A stretch of 64,000 nt of DNA from Pseudaminobacter soli (ex Li et al. 2025). GTDB lineage: Bacteria; Pseudomonadota; Alphaproteobacteria; Rhizobiales; Rhizobiaceae. Shown piece after piece: positions 1 through 8,833 of the stretch. Below the pieces are notes generated by a model that had not been told where the DNA came from, ran no database searches, and was given only the letters and a program-made list of their open reading frames with translations. Numbering within the stretch: the stretch's first letter is position 1; each line of letters begins with the position of its first letter. The translations under genes and the position numbers were made by a program. The DNA lies in the NCBI RefSeq assembly GCF_003012705.1, contig NZ_PXYL01000003.1, forward strand, positions 485,947 to 549,946, given 5' to 3'.

Positions 1-454
1 CGAGAACGCCGGCGCGAGCGCGCAAGGTGCCATACCAGTCCAGCTTGGTACTGATCGTGGCGTTGATAGGGTCATTGCCCATCATGTCAATGTTGAATGA
101 TGTTTCGCCCTTAATGTTGGCGCCCTGGAAGTCCGTTTCAACACCGAGGACCCATCCGTCCGTCTGCCAGTTGTAGCCGGCCTGGACGCCTCCCAGGAAG
201 CCACTGGTCCTAAAGTCCAGCTCACCGTTCCCGACATTGTGCCAATCCGGCTGCTCTTCGTCGCGGCTATAGTATCCGCTGACGTCAAACGAATGGTTGG
301 CCTTGTCACCGCCGTAGCCGAGATTCACGCCGACATAGGCGCCGGTCCAGCTGAATACCGGAATGACTTCCGGAACAACCACGTCAGCCGCAAAGGCCGC
401 AGACGAAAAAAGAGTTGCGGCGATAGCAATGCCGCCAACGTACTTCAGCTTCAT
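1..454 (-). CDS. Omp25/Omp31-like outer-membrane beta-barrel protein, C-terminus outside window
   Basis: The ATG at 454 opens a frame that runs off the left edge, so only about 151 N-terminal residues are present. They begin with a signal peptide (positive KLK, hydrophobic stretch, cleavage near AFA-AD at about residue 22). The mature part has the rhizobial/Brucella Omp25/31 pattern: FSWTGAYVGVNLGYG after the leader, then alternating strands with GFLGGVQAGYNWQ and WVLGVETDFQG. Such proteins are small porin-like surface barrels. A GGAGGG ribosome site lies about 8 bases before the ATG. Family assignment is good; the exact paralogue cannot be told from the N-terminus alone. Confidence 0.85.
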   Translation of the reverse strand, partial: MKLKYVGGIAIAATLFSSAAFAADVVVPEVIPVFSWTGAYVGVNLGYGGDKANHSFDVSGYYSRDEEQPDWHNVGNGELDFRTSGFLGGVQAGYNWQTDGWVLGVETDFQGANIKGETSFNIDMMGNDPINATISTKLDWYGTLRARAGVL

Positions 455-975
455 TATTCTAGCCCTCCAGGAAACTCATATACTGTTCTTATACGCGACG
501 TCGGGTGAGTCTGATGTAGTAAAAGTGCAACAAATCAGAAAATGGTTGAGTCAATTGGCGTTGACATCCTTCACAACCGCTGATGTTGAGTTGAATTGAA
601 TGTATCGGGTGGCTGTAAATGCAGACCAGAAAATACTCTGCAAAAGCCGTTACTTTGAAAGTTCTTGCATATGCAATCATTGGAATCATTTAAAAGAATC
701 AGTGATTTGTAAGAAAGTTCACGATTCTGTGATCGCTTGGTGCGCATCAAGTAGCGCGTTACGAGAGCTGCCATTTCGTGCCGCGCCAAAGCACTCGGCG
801 AGCAATTGTGATGTCGCCCACCGACGCTTGCTTTCCAAAAATATGACGTTCAGTTCGGCCTTGAATCCATTAGCAAGGGCGCGATCGACCAGTTAGTCGG
901 CGCAAAAAAGAAGCCGAGCGCACCGGTCAGCCCCAGCCGGAGATAAGGTTCAACGTTGACGGCTGCTCGATCCTG
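455..975. other. AT-richer intergenic stretch, no supported gene
   Basis: About 520 bases between the start of the Omp25-like gene and the end of the FAD dehydrogenase. Composition is visibly less GC-rich than the genes on either side, notably at about 480-760. Short open frames here (for example 600-896) have no ribosome site and no recognisable domain. The part next to 454 must hold the porin promoter, but I could not find a convincing -35/-10 pair. Confidence 0.5.
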
Positions 976-2631
976 TCACCGCTCCGCCGCGTGCCTCCCG
1001 GCGGCGCGGCCGGAGAATATACACCCGCCGAGAAAAGTGCCTTCGAGCGCGTTGTAGCCGTGATAGCCGCCGCCGCCGAAGCCCGCCACTTCGCCCGCCG
1101 CATAGAGGCCGGGGATTGGCTCGCCGTCCGCGTCGAGAACCTGGGCGTCGAGGTTGGTGTGCAGCCCACCCAGAGTCTTGCGGGTGAGGATGTTGAGCCG
1201 CACCGCGATCAACGGGCCGTTGGCGGGGGCGAGGATCTTGTGCGGCTTGGCGGTGCGCACCAGCCGGTCCCCGAGATAGTTGCGCGCGCCACGTATGGCC
1301 GTGACCTGCGCGTCCTTCGAGTACGGATTGTTGATCTCGCGGTCGCGCGCCTCGATCTGGCCGCGCAGATAGTCGTGGTCGATCAGTTGTTCGCCCGCCA
1401 GCGCATTCATGCCGCCTACGAGGTCGGGAAGATTGTCGCGCACCACAAAATCCTCGCCGTGCTGCTTGAAGGCTTCTACTGGCGCCGGCGCGCCAGCCCC
1501 GCGCCGGCTTTTCAGCACCGCGCGCCAGCTTTTCGAGGTGAAGTCCGGGTTCTGCTCGGAGCCGGATAGTGCGAACTCCTTCTTGATGATTTTTTGAGTC
1601 AGCACGAACCAGGAATAGTCGTAGCCGCTGGCCAAAATCGCCTTCAGCGTCGAGAGCGTGTCGAAGCCGGGCAGGCAGGGCGCGGGCAGCCGGTTGCCGC
1701 GCGCGTCGAACCACAGCGACGACGGCCCGGGCAGGATGCGGATGCCGTGGTTCGGCCAGATCGGCGCCCAGTTCTTCACGCCCTCCGTATAGTGCCACAT
1801 GCGGTCTGCGTTGATGACGGCAGCGCCCGCCTCCTGGGCGATCGCCACCATGCGCCCGTCGACATGATGCGGCACGCCGGCCACCATGTTTTCCGGCGGT
1901 GGGCCAAGGCGGTCCTGCGGCCAATTCTTGCGCACCAGCTCGAAATTGCCCCCGATGCCGCCCGAGGTGACCAGCACCGCACCGGCGCTGAACTCGAATT
2001 CGCCGACTGTGCCGCGCCCGGATTTCTGGCCGCGCTCAACAGAGGAGGGCTCCAGTATTTCGCCGGCAACGCCAGTGACTGCACCATTGGTTCTGACCAG
2101 GCGACTTGCCTGATGGCGGAATTTCAGCTCGATCCTGCCGGCCGAGGCGTGTTCGCGTACGCGGCGCAGAAACGGCTCCAGCACGCCTGGCCCCGTGCCC
2201 CAGGTGATGTGGAAGCGTGGCACGGAATTGCCGTGGCCGGTGGCAAGCGCGCCGCCGCGCTCGGCCCAGCCCACGACCGGAAACCAGCGCATGCCCTGCG
2301 CATGCAGCCATGGGCGCATTTCGCCGGCCGCGAAGTCAACAAAAGCTTCGGCCACCTTGCGCGGCCAATAATCCTCGGGCCGGTCGAACTGTGCCGATCC
2401 CAGCCAGTCCTGCATTGCGAGCCCGCGACTGTCCTTGATGCGCATGCGCCGCTGTTCGGGACTGTCGACGAAGAACAGCCCGCCCAGCGACCAGAATGCC
2501 TGCCCGCCCAGCGAGTTTTTGCCCTCCTGTTCGAGGATGATCACACGCCTGCCGGCATCTGCCAGTTCGGCCGCTGCGACCAACCCCGCCAGCCCGCCGC
2601 CCACGACGATCGCGTCCGCATGTTCCGCCAT
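976..2631 (-). CDS. FAD-binding dehydrogenase, fumarate reductase/ketosteroid dehydrogenase-like
   Basis: A 551-residue flavoprotein. The N-terminus has the Rossmann dinucleotide motif VVGGGLAGLVAAAEL, with the acidic ILEQE that binds the FAD ribose. The C-terminus has the second FAD contact GLYAAGEVAGFGGGGYHGYNALEGTFLGGC. This is the layout of the FAD_binding_2 family (fumarate reductase flavoprotein, 3-ketosteroid dehydrogenase). No signal peptide is seen, so it is probably cytosolic and oxidises or reduces an unknown substrate. It stands alone on the minus strand, about 70 bases downstream of the peptidase gene, which could be co-transcribed. Substrate cannot be assigned from sequence. Confidence 0.85.
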   Translation of the reverse strand: MAEHADAIVVGGGLAGLVAAAELADAGRRVIILEQEGKNSLGGQAFWSLGGLFFVDSPEQRRMRIKDSRGLAMQDWLGSAQFDRPEDYWPRKVAEAFVDFAAGEMRPWLHAQGMRWFPVVGWAERGGALATGHGNSVPRFHITWGTGPGVLEPFLRRVREHASAGRIELKFRHQASRLVRTNGAVTGVAGEILEPSSVERGQKSGRGTVGEFEFSAGAVLVTSGGIGGNFELVRKNWPQDRLGPPPENMVAGVPHHVDGRMVAIAQEAGAAVINADRMWHYTEGVKNWAPIWPNHGIRILPGPSSLWFDARGNRLPAPCLPGFDTLSTLKAILASGYDYSWFVLTQKIIKKEFALSGSEQNPDFTSKSWRAVLKSRRGAGAPAPVEAFKQHGEDFVVRDNLPDLVGGMNALAGEQLIDHDYLRGQIEARDREINNPYSKDAQVTAIRGARNYLGDRLVRTAKPHKILAPANGPLIAVRLNILTRKTLGGLHTNLDAQVLDADGEPIPGLYAAGEVAGFGGGGYHGYNALEGTFLGGCIFSGRAAGRHAAER

Positions 2632-2704
2632 TTTTTGGCCCCCCTGCCTAAGCGCAGTTTCGGCGAAAGGCGGGGGAGATCAAGCATTAAGTGGGGGGAG
2701 GGGA

Positions 2705-4189
2705 CTACGCCCCGTAGCGCTGCTTCAGGTGCTCCGTGAAATACTTCGCGTTCAGCTTCTCGCCCGTCGCGCGCTCAAGCAGCTCCGGCGTCGAATAGCG
2801 CGAGGCCTGTGACCAGATGTTGTCGCGCCGCCAGCTGTTCACCGTCTCGAAATCGCCCTTGGCGATGTGGTCGTCTACTGCCGGATGCTGCCGCTTCAGC
2901 GCCGCCCATTGCTGCGCCGCCATCATGGCGCCGAGCGTATAGGAGGGGAAATAGCCGAAGGCGGCGCTCGGCCAGTGCACGTCCTGCATCGGCCCGTCGG
3001 CGGGGTTGTCGATGGTGGAAAGGCCGAGATAGTCGCGCATCTTGGCGTCCCATGCCTCGGGCAGGTCGACCGGGCTCAGCCTGCCGCTCACCAACTCCTG
3101 CTCCAGCTCGAAGCGCAGGATGACATGCAGCGGATAGGTCACCTCGTCGGCGTCGACGCGGATCAGGCCCGGCTCCACGCGGTGGACATGGGCGAGGATG
3201 TCGGACTTGTTCCAGTGCTCGCCGAGATGCTGCTCGACCAGCGGCAGGCCCCAATCCCAGAAGGCGGGATTGCGGCCGAGCTGCTTTTCCACGAACAGGC
3301 TCTGGCTTTCGTGCACGGCCATGCCGCGCGCCTTGCCGAGCGGCCAGTGCGCCCATTCCTGCGGCAGGTTCTGCTCGTAGAGTGCATGGCCGGTTTCGTG
3401 CAGCACGCCCATCAGCGAGGACAAAAAGTCGGTGGTCTTGTAGCGGGTGGTGATGCGCACGTCGGTCGGCACGCCGCCGCAGAACGGGTGGTGCGAAACC
3501 GAGAGGCTGCCGCGCGTCAGGTCGAAGCCTACCGCCGCCATCATTGCAAGGCCCAGCTCGCGCTGCCGCTCGATCGGATAGACGCCCGACAGCGGCTTGA
3601 GCGGCGTCTTCGCCAGCCGCTGTGCCTGCGTTTCCAGCGCCTCCGGCACGAAGGTTTTCAGGAAGGCCTTCAATTCCGCGAACACGGGCGCGATGTCGGC
3701 GGCGCGGTTGCCGGGGTCATACTGCTCCATCAGCGCGTCATAAGGCTGAAGCTTTAGCGCGTCGGCGCGCATCGCTGCTTCCTCGCGCGTCAGGGCGATC
3801 ACGCCTTCCAGCGCCGGAAGAAAACCCGCCCAGTCGTTCTTGGCGCGCAGGTCGCGCCACAACTGCTCGCAGCGCATGCGCGCCACCGTCTGCCGCTCGA
3901 CGAATTCGGAAGGCAGGCAGGTCATGTTGGTGTATTGCCGCTTGAATTCGCGCAGTGCCGCCTTCTGGTCGGTGTCCAGCGCCTCGCCTTCGGCGGCGCC
4001 GATCCAGTCGCCGATTTCCGGCGCGGTCGCCTGGCGATGGTGCATGCCCGCAAGAGCGGCAATCGCCTCGGCGCGCTTCTCGCCGCCGCCCACGGCCATG
4101 TGCGTGGCCTCGTCCGCTCCGAGAATGGCGAGCGCGTGTTCCAGCGCCTCGAGCTTGCGGCCGAGCTGATCGAGTTTTGCGAATGACAT
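2705..4189 (-). CDS. M32-family metallocarboxypeptidase (Taq carboxypeptidase type)
   Basis: A 494-residue protein with the zinc-binding HETGH of family M32 at about residue 262 (context VLHETGHALYEQNLP) and the downstream MAVHESQSLFVEKQ segment that carries the third zinc ligand. Length matches the family (about 500). These are cytosolic carboxypeptidases that trim C-terminal residues from peptides. I chose the ATG at 4189 because GGAGG lies 6-7 bases upstream; a longer in-frame TTG start at 4231 has no such site. No signal peptide is present. Confidence 0.9.
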   Translation of the reverse strand: MSFAKLDQLGRKLEALEHALAILGADEATHMAVGGGEKRAEAIAALAGMHHRQATAPEIGDWIGAAEGEALDTDQKAALREFKRQYTNMTCLPSEFVERQTVARMRCEQLWRDLRAKNDWAGFLPALEGVIALTREEAAMRADALKLQPYDALMEQYDPGNRAADIAPVFAELKAFLKTFVPEALETQAQRLAKTPLKPLSGVYPIERQRELGLAMMAAVGFDLTRGSLSVSHHPFCGGVPTDVRITTRYKTTDFLSSLMGVLHETGHALYEQNLPQEWAHWPLGKARGMAVHESQSLFVEKQLGRNPAFWDWGLPLVEQHLGEHWNKSDILAHVHRVEPGLIRVDADEVTYPLHVILRFELEQELVSGRLSPVDLPEAWDAKMRDYLGLSTIDNPADGPMQDVHWPSAAFGYFPSYTLGAMMAAQQWAALKRQHPAVDDHIAKGDFETVNSWRRDNIWSQASRYSTPELLERATGEKLNAKYFTEHLKQRYGA

Positions 4190-4331
4190 GGTGCCTCCGG
4201 ATATCGTTGCAGGCCGGCGAGAGGACACCAAGTCGAGCCTGATCGCAAGGCTTATGGACGATCGGCGCTCGGACCATCAAGCAGATGGCGAAGACCCGCC
4301 GCGGTGCTGCCGGCAATGTGTCCGAGGGGCC

Positions 4332-6413
4332 TTACTGAAATCCTGCCTGCATTCTTCGGAACACAAAGCCAAAAAACGAAATTGTCGAGATGACTATCAA
4401 GGACCCTGCGATCAGCGAGGCACCTGCGTCATAGTATACGGGTTCCGCGTCCTTTTGCGTGAAGTCGTATATCCATTCGCCATTGCGCTTAATCTCGTCG
4501 ACCGACTTCAGATAATTTTCGATTGTGGCGGCAGGCACCTGGTCAGCCAGGGTTCGAAAGTTCCAGACGATCTCCAGTTCGTTCGGCGTGCTTGCCCAAC
4601 TGACTTTCAGCGAAAGCTCGGGCGTCATCACATCTGCGTTCCGCGGCCCGGCAAACCTGGTCTTCAGGTTCGTGATTGTCACCTTGTGACGCCGGAAAAC
4701 CGGTTCTCCGAGAGAAATGGGCGCGGCCCGTCCTAATTTGGCAGGGGTCGGCAGGTTGGAGTCACCTATGTCGGCCCTGACCGAAAATTTCCGGATCAGC
4801 CCTTTTTCTTTGAGAATGGCACCGGACAGTTCGTAAGACTCGAATACGGAAATGATGTTCGCGTCGCGATCATCCTTGGTCTCAAGCGGAGCGCTGCTTC
4901 TGATACCAGGGTATTGGGCGGCATAGTATTCGAGGTAGCCATCAGCGATCTTCGTGGCGCCCTCGCGCGCAAGCTTTCGACGCATAGAGTCGCCGTCGGC
5001 ACCGGAATAGTTCGTGGCGACGGTAAGCTTCAGCGCGTCGCCGTCGCTTGGGGGGAGCACAAACCGCTCTTCCACCGAAATGCTGGGTTCCGACGGTTGG
5101 CTCGTCGGCATTTTCTCCAAGGCTGCCCCGGATGACACCATGGGGAGCGCAAACCCATAGGCGGGGACCGTAAGATTATCGGCCCTCCCGCCGTTCAAGT
5201 AGGACGTCGCATCCAGCCAATGAACCCTATCTGCGATGATCGCCTTGACGATGACATGGTCGAAGGCCCAGAGGGACGGTGGCAGCCGATCCAGGCTCTT
5301 GCCGGCGTCGAGGTTGGCTAAGGCTATTTGAGCATCGATTCCGAGGTGTCCAAGCGCAGAAACCAGAAGAAGCGCCTTGTCCTTGCAATCGCCGAAGCCG
5401 CTCGCCAGTACGGCCTCCGGCCTACGTGGAATGTAGGCGCCAGGCCCGATCGACCGGCTGACATAGCGAATCTCATCCTGAACCAGCCGAAGCGCTTCCA
5501 CCATGCGATCCGCCGGTTCCGGGTATCGCGAAGCGATGTCATCCAATCTGGCGACGAAGCTCGCGGGAAGAGAAGTCTCAGGTTGGTAAAAGGGCAGCAC
5601 CGCGTCGACCACGTCCTGCCAGTCCCCGGTGGACGAAATGTCGACGACTGCGAGGGAGGGATAGTCGGCTGGCAGATCCTCCTCATATTTTACGGGATCG
5701 GGGTTCCTTATTTCCCAAAGATAGGTCGTATCAGTGTCGGTCGAGCTTACCGAGGGTTTGATGCTGGTGTTCCGCTCGCGGATTTCGAGCGGCTGTACCT
5801 TGGGCCAGATGATCTTTTCGCGGATGAGCGATACGGGCTCATGCCACACGACCGGGAAGCGCTCGGCGAACAGGTTTTTCCCGACGACCGGCGTGGTTTT
5901 ATAGGTTGTCGCGTAGTCGATAATGTCGCCGATGCGCACGTCGGCGATATCGACATGAGCCGTCAGCCGGCCGTCGTAGACGCCGTTTTCCGAATCCTTT
6001 TCGCGGCGGAACATATCGAACCTTGTTTCCGGCAGCCGATCGAGCGTCACACCATCGCGAATGATGTTGAGGCGATTGAGCGTTACCTGGTGACGCGACG
6101 GATCGAATTCGAGATCGATGCCAGCCCCTTTCTCGAGGCCAGGACGGTCCATGATCTGATAGGCGTAGCGGTCGAAGCGCGTGTAGCCGCCATCGCGATG
6201 CTTGAACTGGTAGTCGGAAAGAAGATTGACGATCCCGTTTCTGATTTGGCTGCGGCGCTCGGGATCAGCCTTCGGGATTTCGACAAACTCGATCCAGCCC
6301 GCCGCTGGCCCCTTGTCTACGGTCTCGTCGGCTATTGCATGCGCTATAGGCAGGACGAGTGCGATGAAGAAGAACACAAAACGCCGCGCACAAACGAATA
6401 CTGACTGCGCCAT
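4332..6413 (-). CDS. DUF3857 and transglutaminase-core protein, exported
   Basis: A 693-residue protein with a signal peptide (basic CARR then a hydrophobic run ending AHAIADE). After it comes a DUF3857-type beta domain (about 30-270), then a transglutaminase/papain-like core. The core shows the catalytic Cys in GFGDCKDKALLLVSAL at about residue 341, the His in WAFDHVIVKA and the Asp in VHWLDATSYLNGG. A hydrophobic segment near the C-terminus (SLIAGSLIVISTISFFGFVF) suggests membrane anchoring facing the periplasm. Function of the family is unknown. The ATG at 6413 follows a GGGGGTGA ribosome site that lies inside a perfect hairpin (6421-6440); an upstream in-frame TTG at 6449 seems less likely. 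Confidence 0.85.
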   Translation of the reverse strand: MAQSVFVCARRFVFFFIALVLPIAHAIADETVDKGPAAGWIEFVEIPKADPERRSQIRNGIVNLLSDYQFKHRDGGYTRFDRYAYQIMDRPGLEKGAGIDLEFDPSRHQVTLNRLNIIRDGVTLDRLPETRFDMFRREKDSENGVYDGRLTAHVDIADVRIGDIIDYATTYKTTPVVGKNLFAERFPVVWHEPVSLIREKIIWPKVQPLEIRERNTSIKPSVSSTDTDTTYLWEIRNPDPVKYEEDLPADYPSLAVVDISSTGDWQDVVDAVLPFYQPETSLPASFVARLDDIASRYPEPADRMVEALRLVQDEIRYVSRSIGPGAYIPRRPEAVLASGFGDCKDKALLLVSALGHLGIDAQIALANLDAGKSLDRLPPSLWAFDHVIVKAIIADRVHWLDATSYLNGGRADNLTVPAYGFALPMVSSGAALEKMPTSQPSEPSISVEERFVLPPSDGDALKLTVATNYSGADGDSMRRKLAREGATKIADGYLEYYAAQYPGIRSSAPLETKDDRDANIISVFESYELSGAILKEKGLIRKFSVRADIGDSNLPTPAKLGRAAPISLGEPVFRRHKVTITNLKTRFAGPRNADVMTPELSLKVSWASTPNELEIVWNFRTLADQVPAATIENYLKSVDEIKRNGEWIYDFTQKDAEPVYYDAGASLIAGSLIVISTISFFGFVFRRMQAGFQ

Positions 6414-6420
6414 TATAAAT

Positions 6421-6440
6421 GTCACCCCCGCTTGGGTGAC
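6421..6440 (-). promoter_or_regulatory. Perfect inverted repeat covering the ribosome site of the DUF3857 gene
   Basis: GTCACCC-N6-GGGTGAC, a perfect 7-base repeat. In the transcript it would form a stem that holds the GGGGGTGA ribosome site just ahead of the ATG at 6413. It could equally be a protein-binding operator; the sequence cannot separate the two. Confidence 0.5.
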
Positions 6441-6594
6441 AAATTTCAATGGTTTGATGGGAATGTAAAGCGGAGAGCTTAAAACACGTTCTACCCAAAT
6501 CTCCTGGAATTGCAGGCGTAATTCGGACTATCGCGAACGTGACGAGATAGATTTACTCGCAGGAATTCTAATTAATCAGGTGCTAAAATCGGCC

Positions 6595-6618
6595 GACGCA
6601 GGCAAAACTGCCTGCGTC
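6595..6618 (-). terminator. Hairpin terminator after the MotB/OmpA-like gene
   Basis: GACGCAGGCA-N4-TGCCTGCGTC, a perfect 10-bp stem with a 4-base loop, starts 15 bases past the stop of the minus-strand gene ending at 6633. The following T-run on the minus strand is short (GATTTTAG), so termination strength is uncertain. Confidence 0.6.
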
Positions 6619-6632
6619 CCGGATGAGCACGA

Positions 6633-7661
6633 CTAACGCTCGGTCAGCTTCAGCTCGATGCGGCGGTTGCGCGAGCGGGCTTCGTCGGTGCCGGCGGTGT
6701 CGAGCGGCTGGTATTCGCCGAAGCCGGCCGCCAAGAGCCGGTTGGCCGGCACGCCGTTCTCGATCAGGAACTTGACCACCGAGGTCGCGCGGGCCGACGA
6801 GAGCTCCCAGTTGTCGCGGTAGCGTCCGGTGCCGGAAAGCGGGCGGTCGTCGGTGTGGCCGTCGACGCGCAACACCCAGTTGATCTCCGGCGGGATCTCG
6901 TTCTGCAGCTCGATGATCGCGCCGGCCAGCTTCTTCATCTCGACGCGGCCGGCCTCGTTGATCACCTCGGAGCCGACCGGAAAGAGCACTTCGGACTGGA
7001 AGACGAAGCGGTCGCCGACGATGCGGATGTTCTCGCGGTCGGAGAGGATTTCGCGCAGGCGGCCGAAGAAGTCGGAGCGGTAGCGGTTCAGCTCCTGAAC
7101 GCGCTGAGCCAGCGCCACGTTCAGCCGGCGGCCGAGATCGGCGATCTTGGTGTTGGATTCGCGGTCCTTGGCCTCGGCGGCGCCCAACGCATCCTCCAGC
7201 GCGCCGATCTGCTTGCGCAAGGCGGAAATCTGCTGGTTGAGCAGTTCGACCTGCGAAAGCGCGCGCTGGCTCATCTGGCGCTGCTCGTCGAGTTCGCCGG
7301 TCAGCGTGCCGATGCGCGCATCGGCGGCCGCGCCGGCACCGGCGCCCTGCGACAGAAGCTGTTCCAGCCGGCTCTTCTCTGCTTCGGCGGCCGAAAGCGA
7401 GGCCTGCAGGTTGGCAAGCGAATCCTGCGCGTCTTGGGTGTTGGATTTCTCCAGCGCCAGAAGCTGCGTCAGCTCGTTGATTTGCGAGTTGAGGCGGTTC
7501 AGCACCTCGTCCTTGCCGGTGATCTCGCGGCTGAGCAGGAACTGCGCCAGCACGAAGACCGACAGCAGGAACATGATGGCCAGAAGCAGCGTCGACAGCG
7601 CATCGACGAAGCCCGGCCAGTAGTCGATACGGCGGTCGCTGCGCCGGCGGCTCAGCGCCAT
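6633..7661 (-). CDS. MotB/TolR-like inner-membrane protein with OmpA peptidoglycan-binding domain
   Basis: A 342-residue protein. The N-terminus is positive (RRRSDRR) followed by one membrane helix (about 18-42, FVDALSTLLLAIMFLLSVFVLAQF) preceded by an Asp, as in MotB/TolR stators. Residues about 45-190 are a long Ala/Gln/Glu-rich coiled coil. The C-terminus is an OmpA-like domain (VDGHTDDRPL, LSSARATSVVKFLIENGV, SRNRRIELKL) that binds peptidoglycan. The upstream partner stops one base before this ATG, so the two are translationally linked. The pair is a proton-channel type module, but it is neither the flagellar motAB nor tolQR in its context; partner process unknown. Confidence 0.85.
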   Translation of the reverse strand: MALSRRRSDRRIDYWPGFVDALSTLLLAIMFLLSVFVLAQFLLSREITGKDEVLNRLNSQINELTQLLALEKSNTQDAQDSLANLQASLSAAEAEKSRLEQLLSQGAGAGAAADARIGTLTGELDEQRQMSQRALSQVELLNQQISALRKQIGALEDALGAAEAKDRESNTKIADLGRRLNVALAQRVQELNRYRSDFFGRLREILSDRENIRIVGDRFVFQSEVLFPVGSEVINEAGRVEMKKLAGAIIELQNEIPPEINWVLRVDGHTDDRPLSGTGRYRDNWELSSARATSVVKFLIENGVPANRLLAAGFGEYQPLDTAGTDEARSRNRRIELKLTER

Positions 7662-7662
7662 C

Positions 7663-8685
7663 TCAGCTGTGCTCCCGCTTCTTCAGCGCATCGGCGATCT
7701 TGTCGAGCGTCACGCGGATCGCCTTCTGCTCCTGCGCCTGTGCCTCCACCCAGTCGCGCATGATCTGCTGTTCGCTGCGCATATTCTTGACCAGGCCGGA
7801 TATGCCGTCGGCCAGATTGGCCATGGCGGTGGCCACGCGCGGGCTGGCGCCGCCGCTCTCCTGAAGGCTGCGCAGCCGCTCGGTCAGCACCCGCAGCTCT
7901 TCGGACGAGCTTGTATTGGCGGGGTCGATGGTCTGGACGGGCTGGATGTCGGAGGAAAGATCGGTCACCGAGGACAGCCAGTTTTCAAGCTCGGTGTAGA
8001 AGCGGGTCTGAGCGCGGCCCGCCTGCAGGTCGAGGAAACCCAGGACCAGCGAGCCGGCAAGACCGAACAGCGAGGACGAAAACGCGGTGCCCATGCCGGC
8101 AAGCGGCGCGGAGAGGCCGGCCTTCAGCGCTTCCAGCACGGCAGCCGTGTCGCCGGTGCCTGGGTCGAGCGACTGGATCGTGTCGCCGATGGAGCCGATC
8201 GTGTGCAGCAGGCCCCAGAAGGTGCCGAGCAGGCCGAGGAACACCAGAAGCCCGATGAGGTAGCGCGAGATGTCGCGTGTCTCGTCAAGACGGGTTGCGA
8301 TGGAGTCGAGCATGGTGCGCATCGAGTTGGTCGAAAGCGCCATGGACGACGAGCGGCTGAGCAGCGCCTTCATCGGCGCCAGCAGAACGGGTTCGGTCGT
8401 CTCCTCGCCGGCGCGGAAGGAATTCACCCAGCGCACCTCGCGGAACAGCCGCGTCACCTGCAGGAAAGCAAGCAGGATGCCGATAAGCAGCACGCCGAGG
8501 ATCAGGCCGTTGAGGCCGGGATTGGTGGAGAATGCAGACGTGATCTGCCGCGTCAGGATCGCCGCGACGAAGGCCGCGATCGCCAGGAAGATCAGCATCG
8601 AGAGAAGGAAGACCTGCGGGCTCGATAGCTTGTGCGGATCATAATCCGCATCACTGCCCGCCCTTAATTGTCTCATAAATGCCAT
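7663..8685 (-). CDS. MotA/TolQ/ExbB-type proton channel protein
   Basis: A 340-residue membrane protein with helices near 25-50, 60-80, 145-180 and 200-235. The region FLGLLGTFWGLLHTIGSIGDTIQSLD, followed by GMGTAFSSSLFGLAGSLVLGFLDLQ, is the conserved channel core of the MotA/TolQ/ExbB family. The C-terminus is a soluble, partly coiled tail. I prefer the ATG at 8685 (GGGG 5-8 bases upstream) over an in-frame GTG at 8721. It forms an operon with the downstream MotB/OmpA-like gene and probably converts proton flow into force on the cell wall or an envelope complex. Confidence 0.85.
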   Translation of the reverse strand: MAFMRQLRAGSDADYDPHKLSSPQVFLLSMLIFLAIAAFVAAILTRQITSAFSTNPGLNGLILGVLLIGILLAFLQVTRLFREVRWVNSFRAGEETTEPVLLAPMKALLSRSSSMALSTNSMRTMLDSIATRLDETRDISRYLIGLLVFLGLLGTFWGLLHTIGSIGDTIQSLDPGTGDTAAVLEALKAGLSAPLAGMGTAFSSSLFGLAGSLVLGFLDLQAGRAQTRFYTELENWLSSVTDLSSDIQPVQTIDPANTSSSEELRVLTERLRSLQESGGASPRVATAMANLADGISGLVKNMRSEQQIMRDWVEAQAQEQKAIRVTLDKIADALKKREHS

Positions 8686-8833
8686 TCGCACCCCGGCTTT
8701 TCCGATGCGCCTGCGCGCCACGCCTTATTGCCCTGCGACTCTAAACGGAATTGTGACGAAATTGAAAGACGCTTGCTGGCCTCGCCGACCAACAAGCGAA
8801 ACTTAGCGCCGATTGGGTGCAAATCGACCGGCT

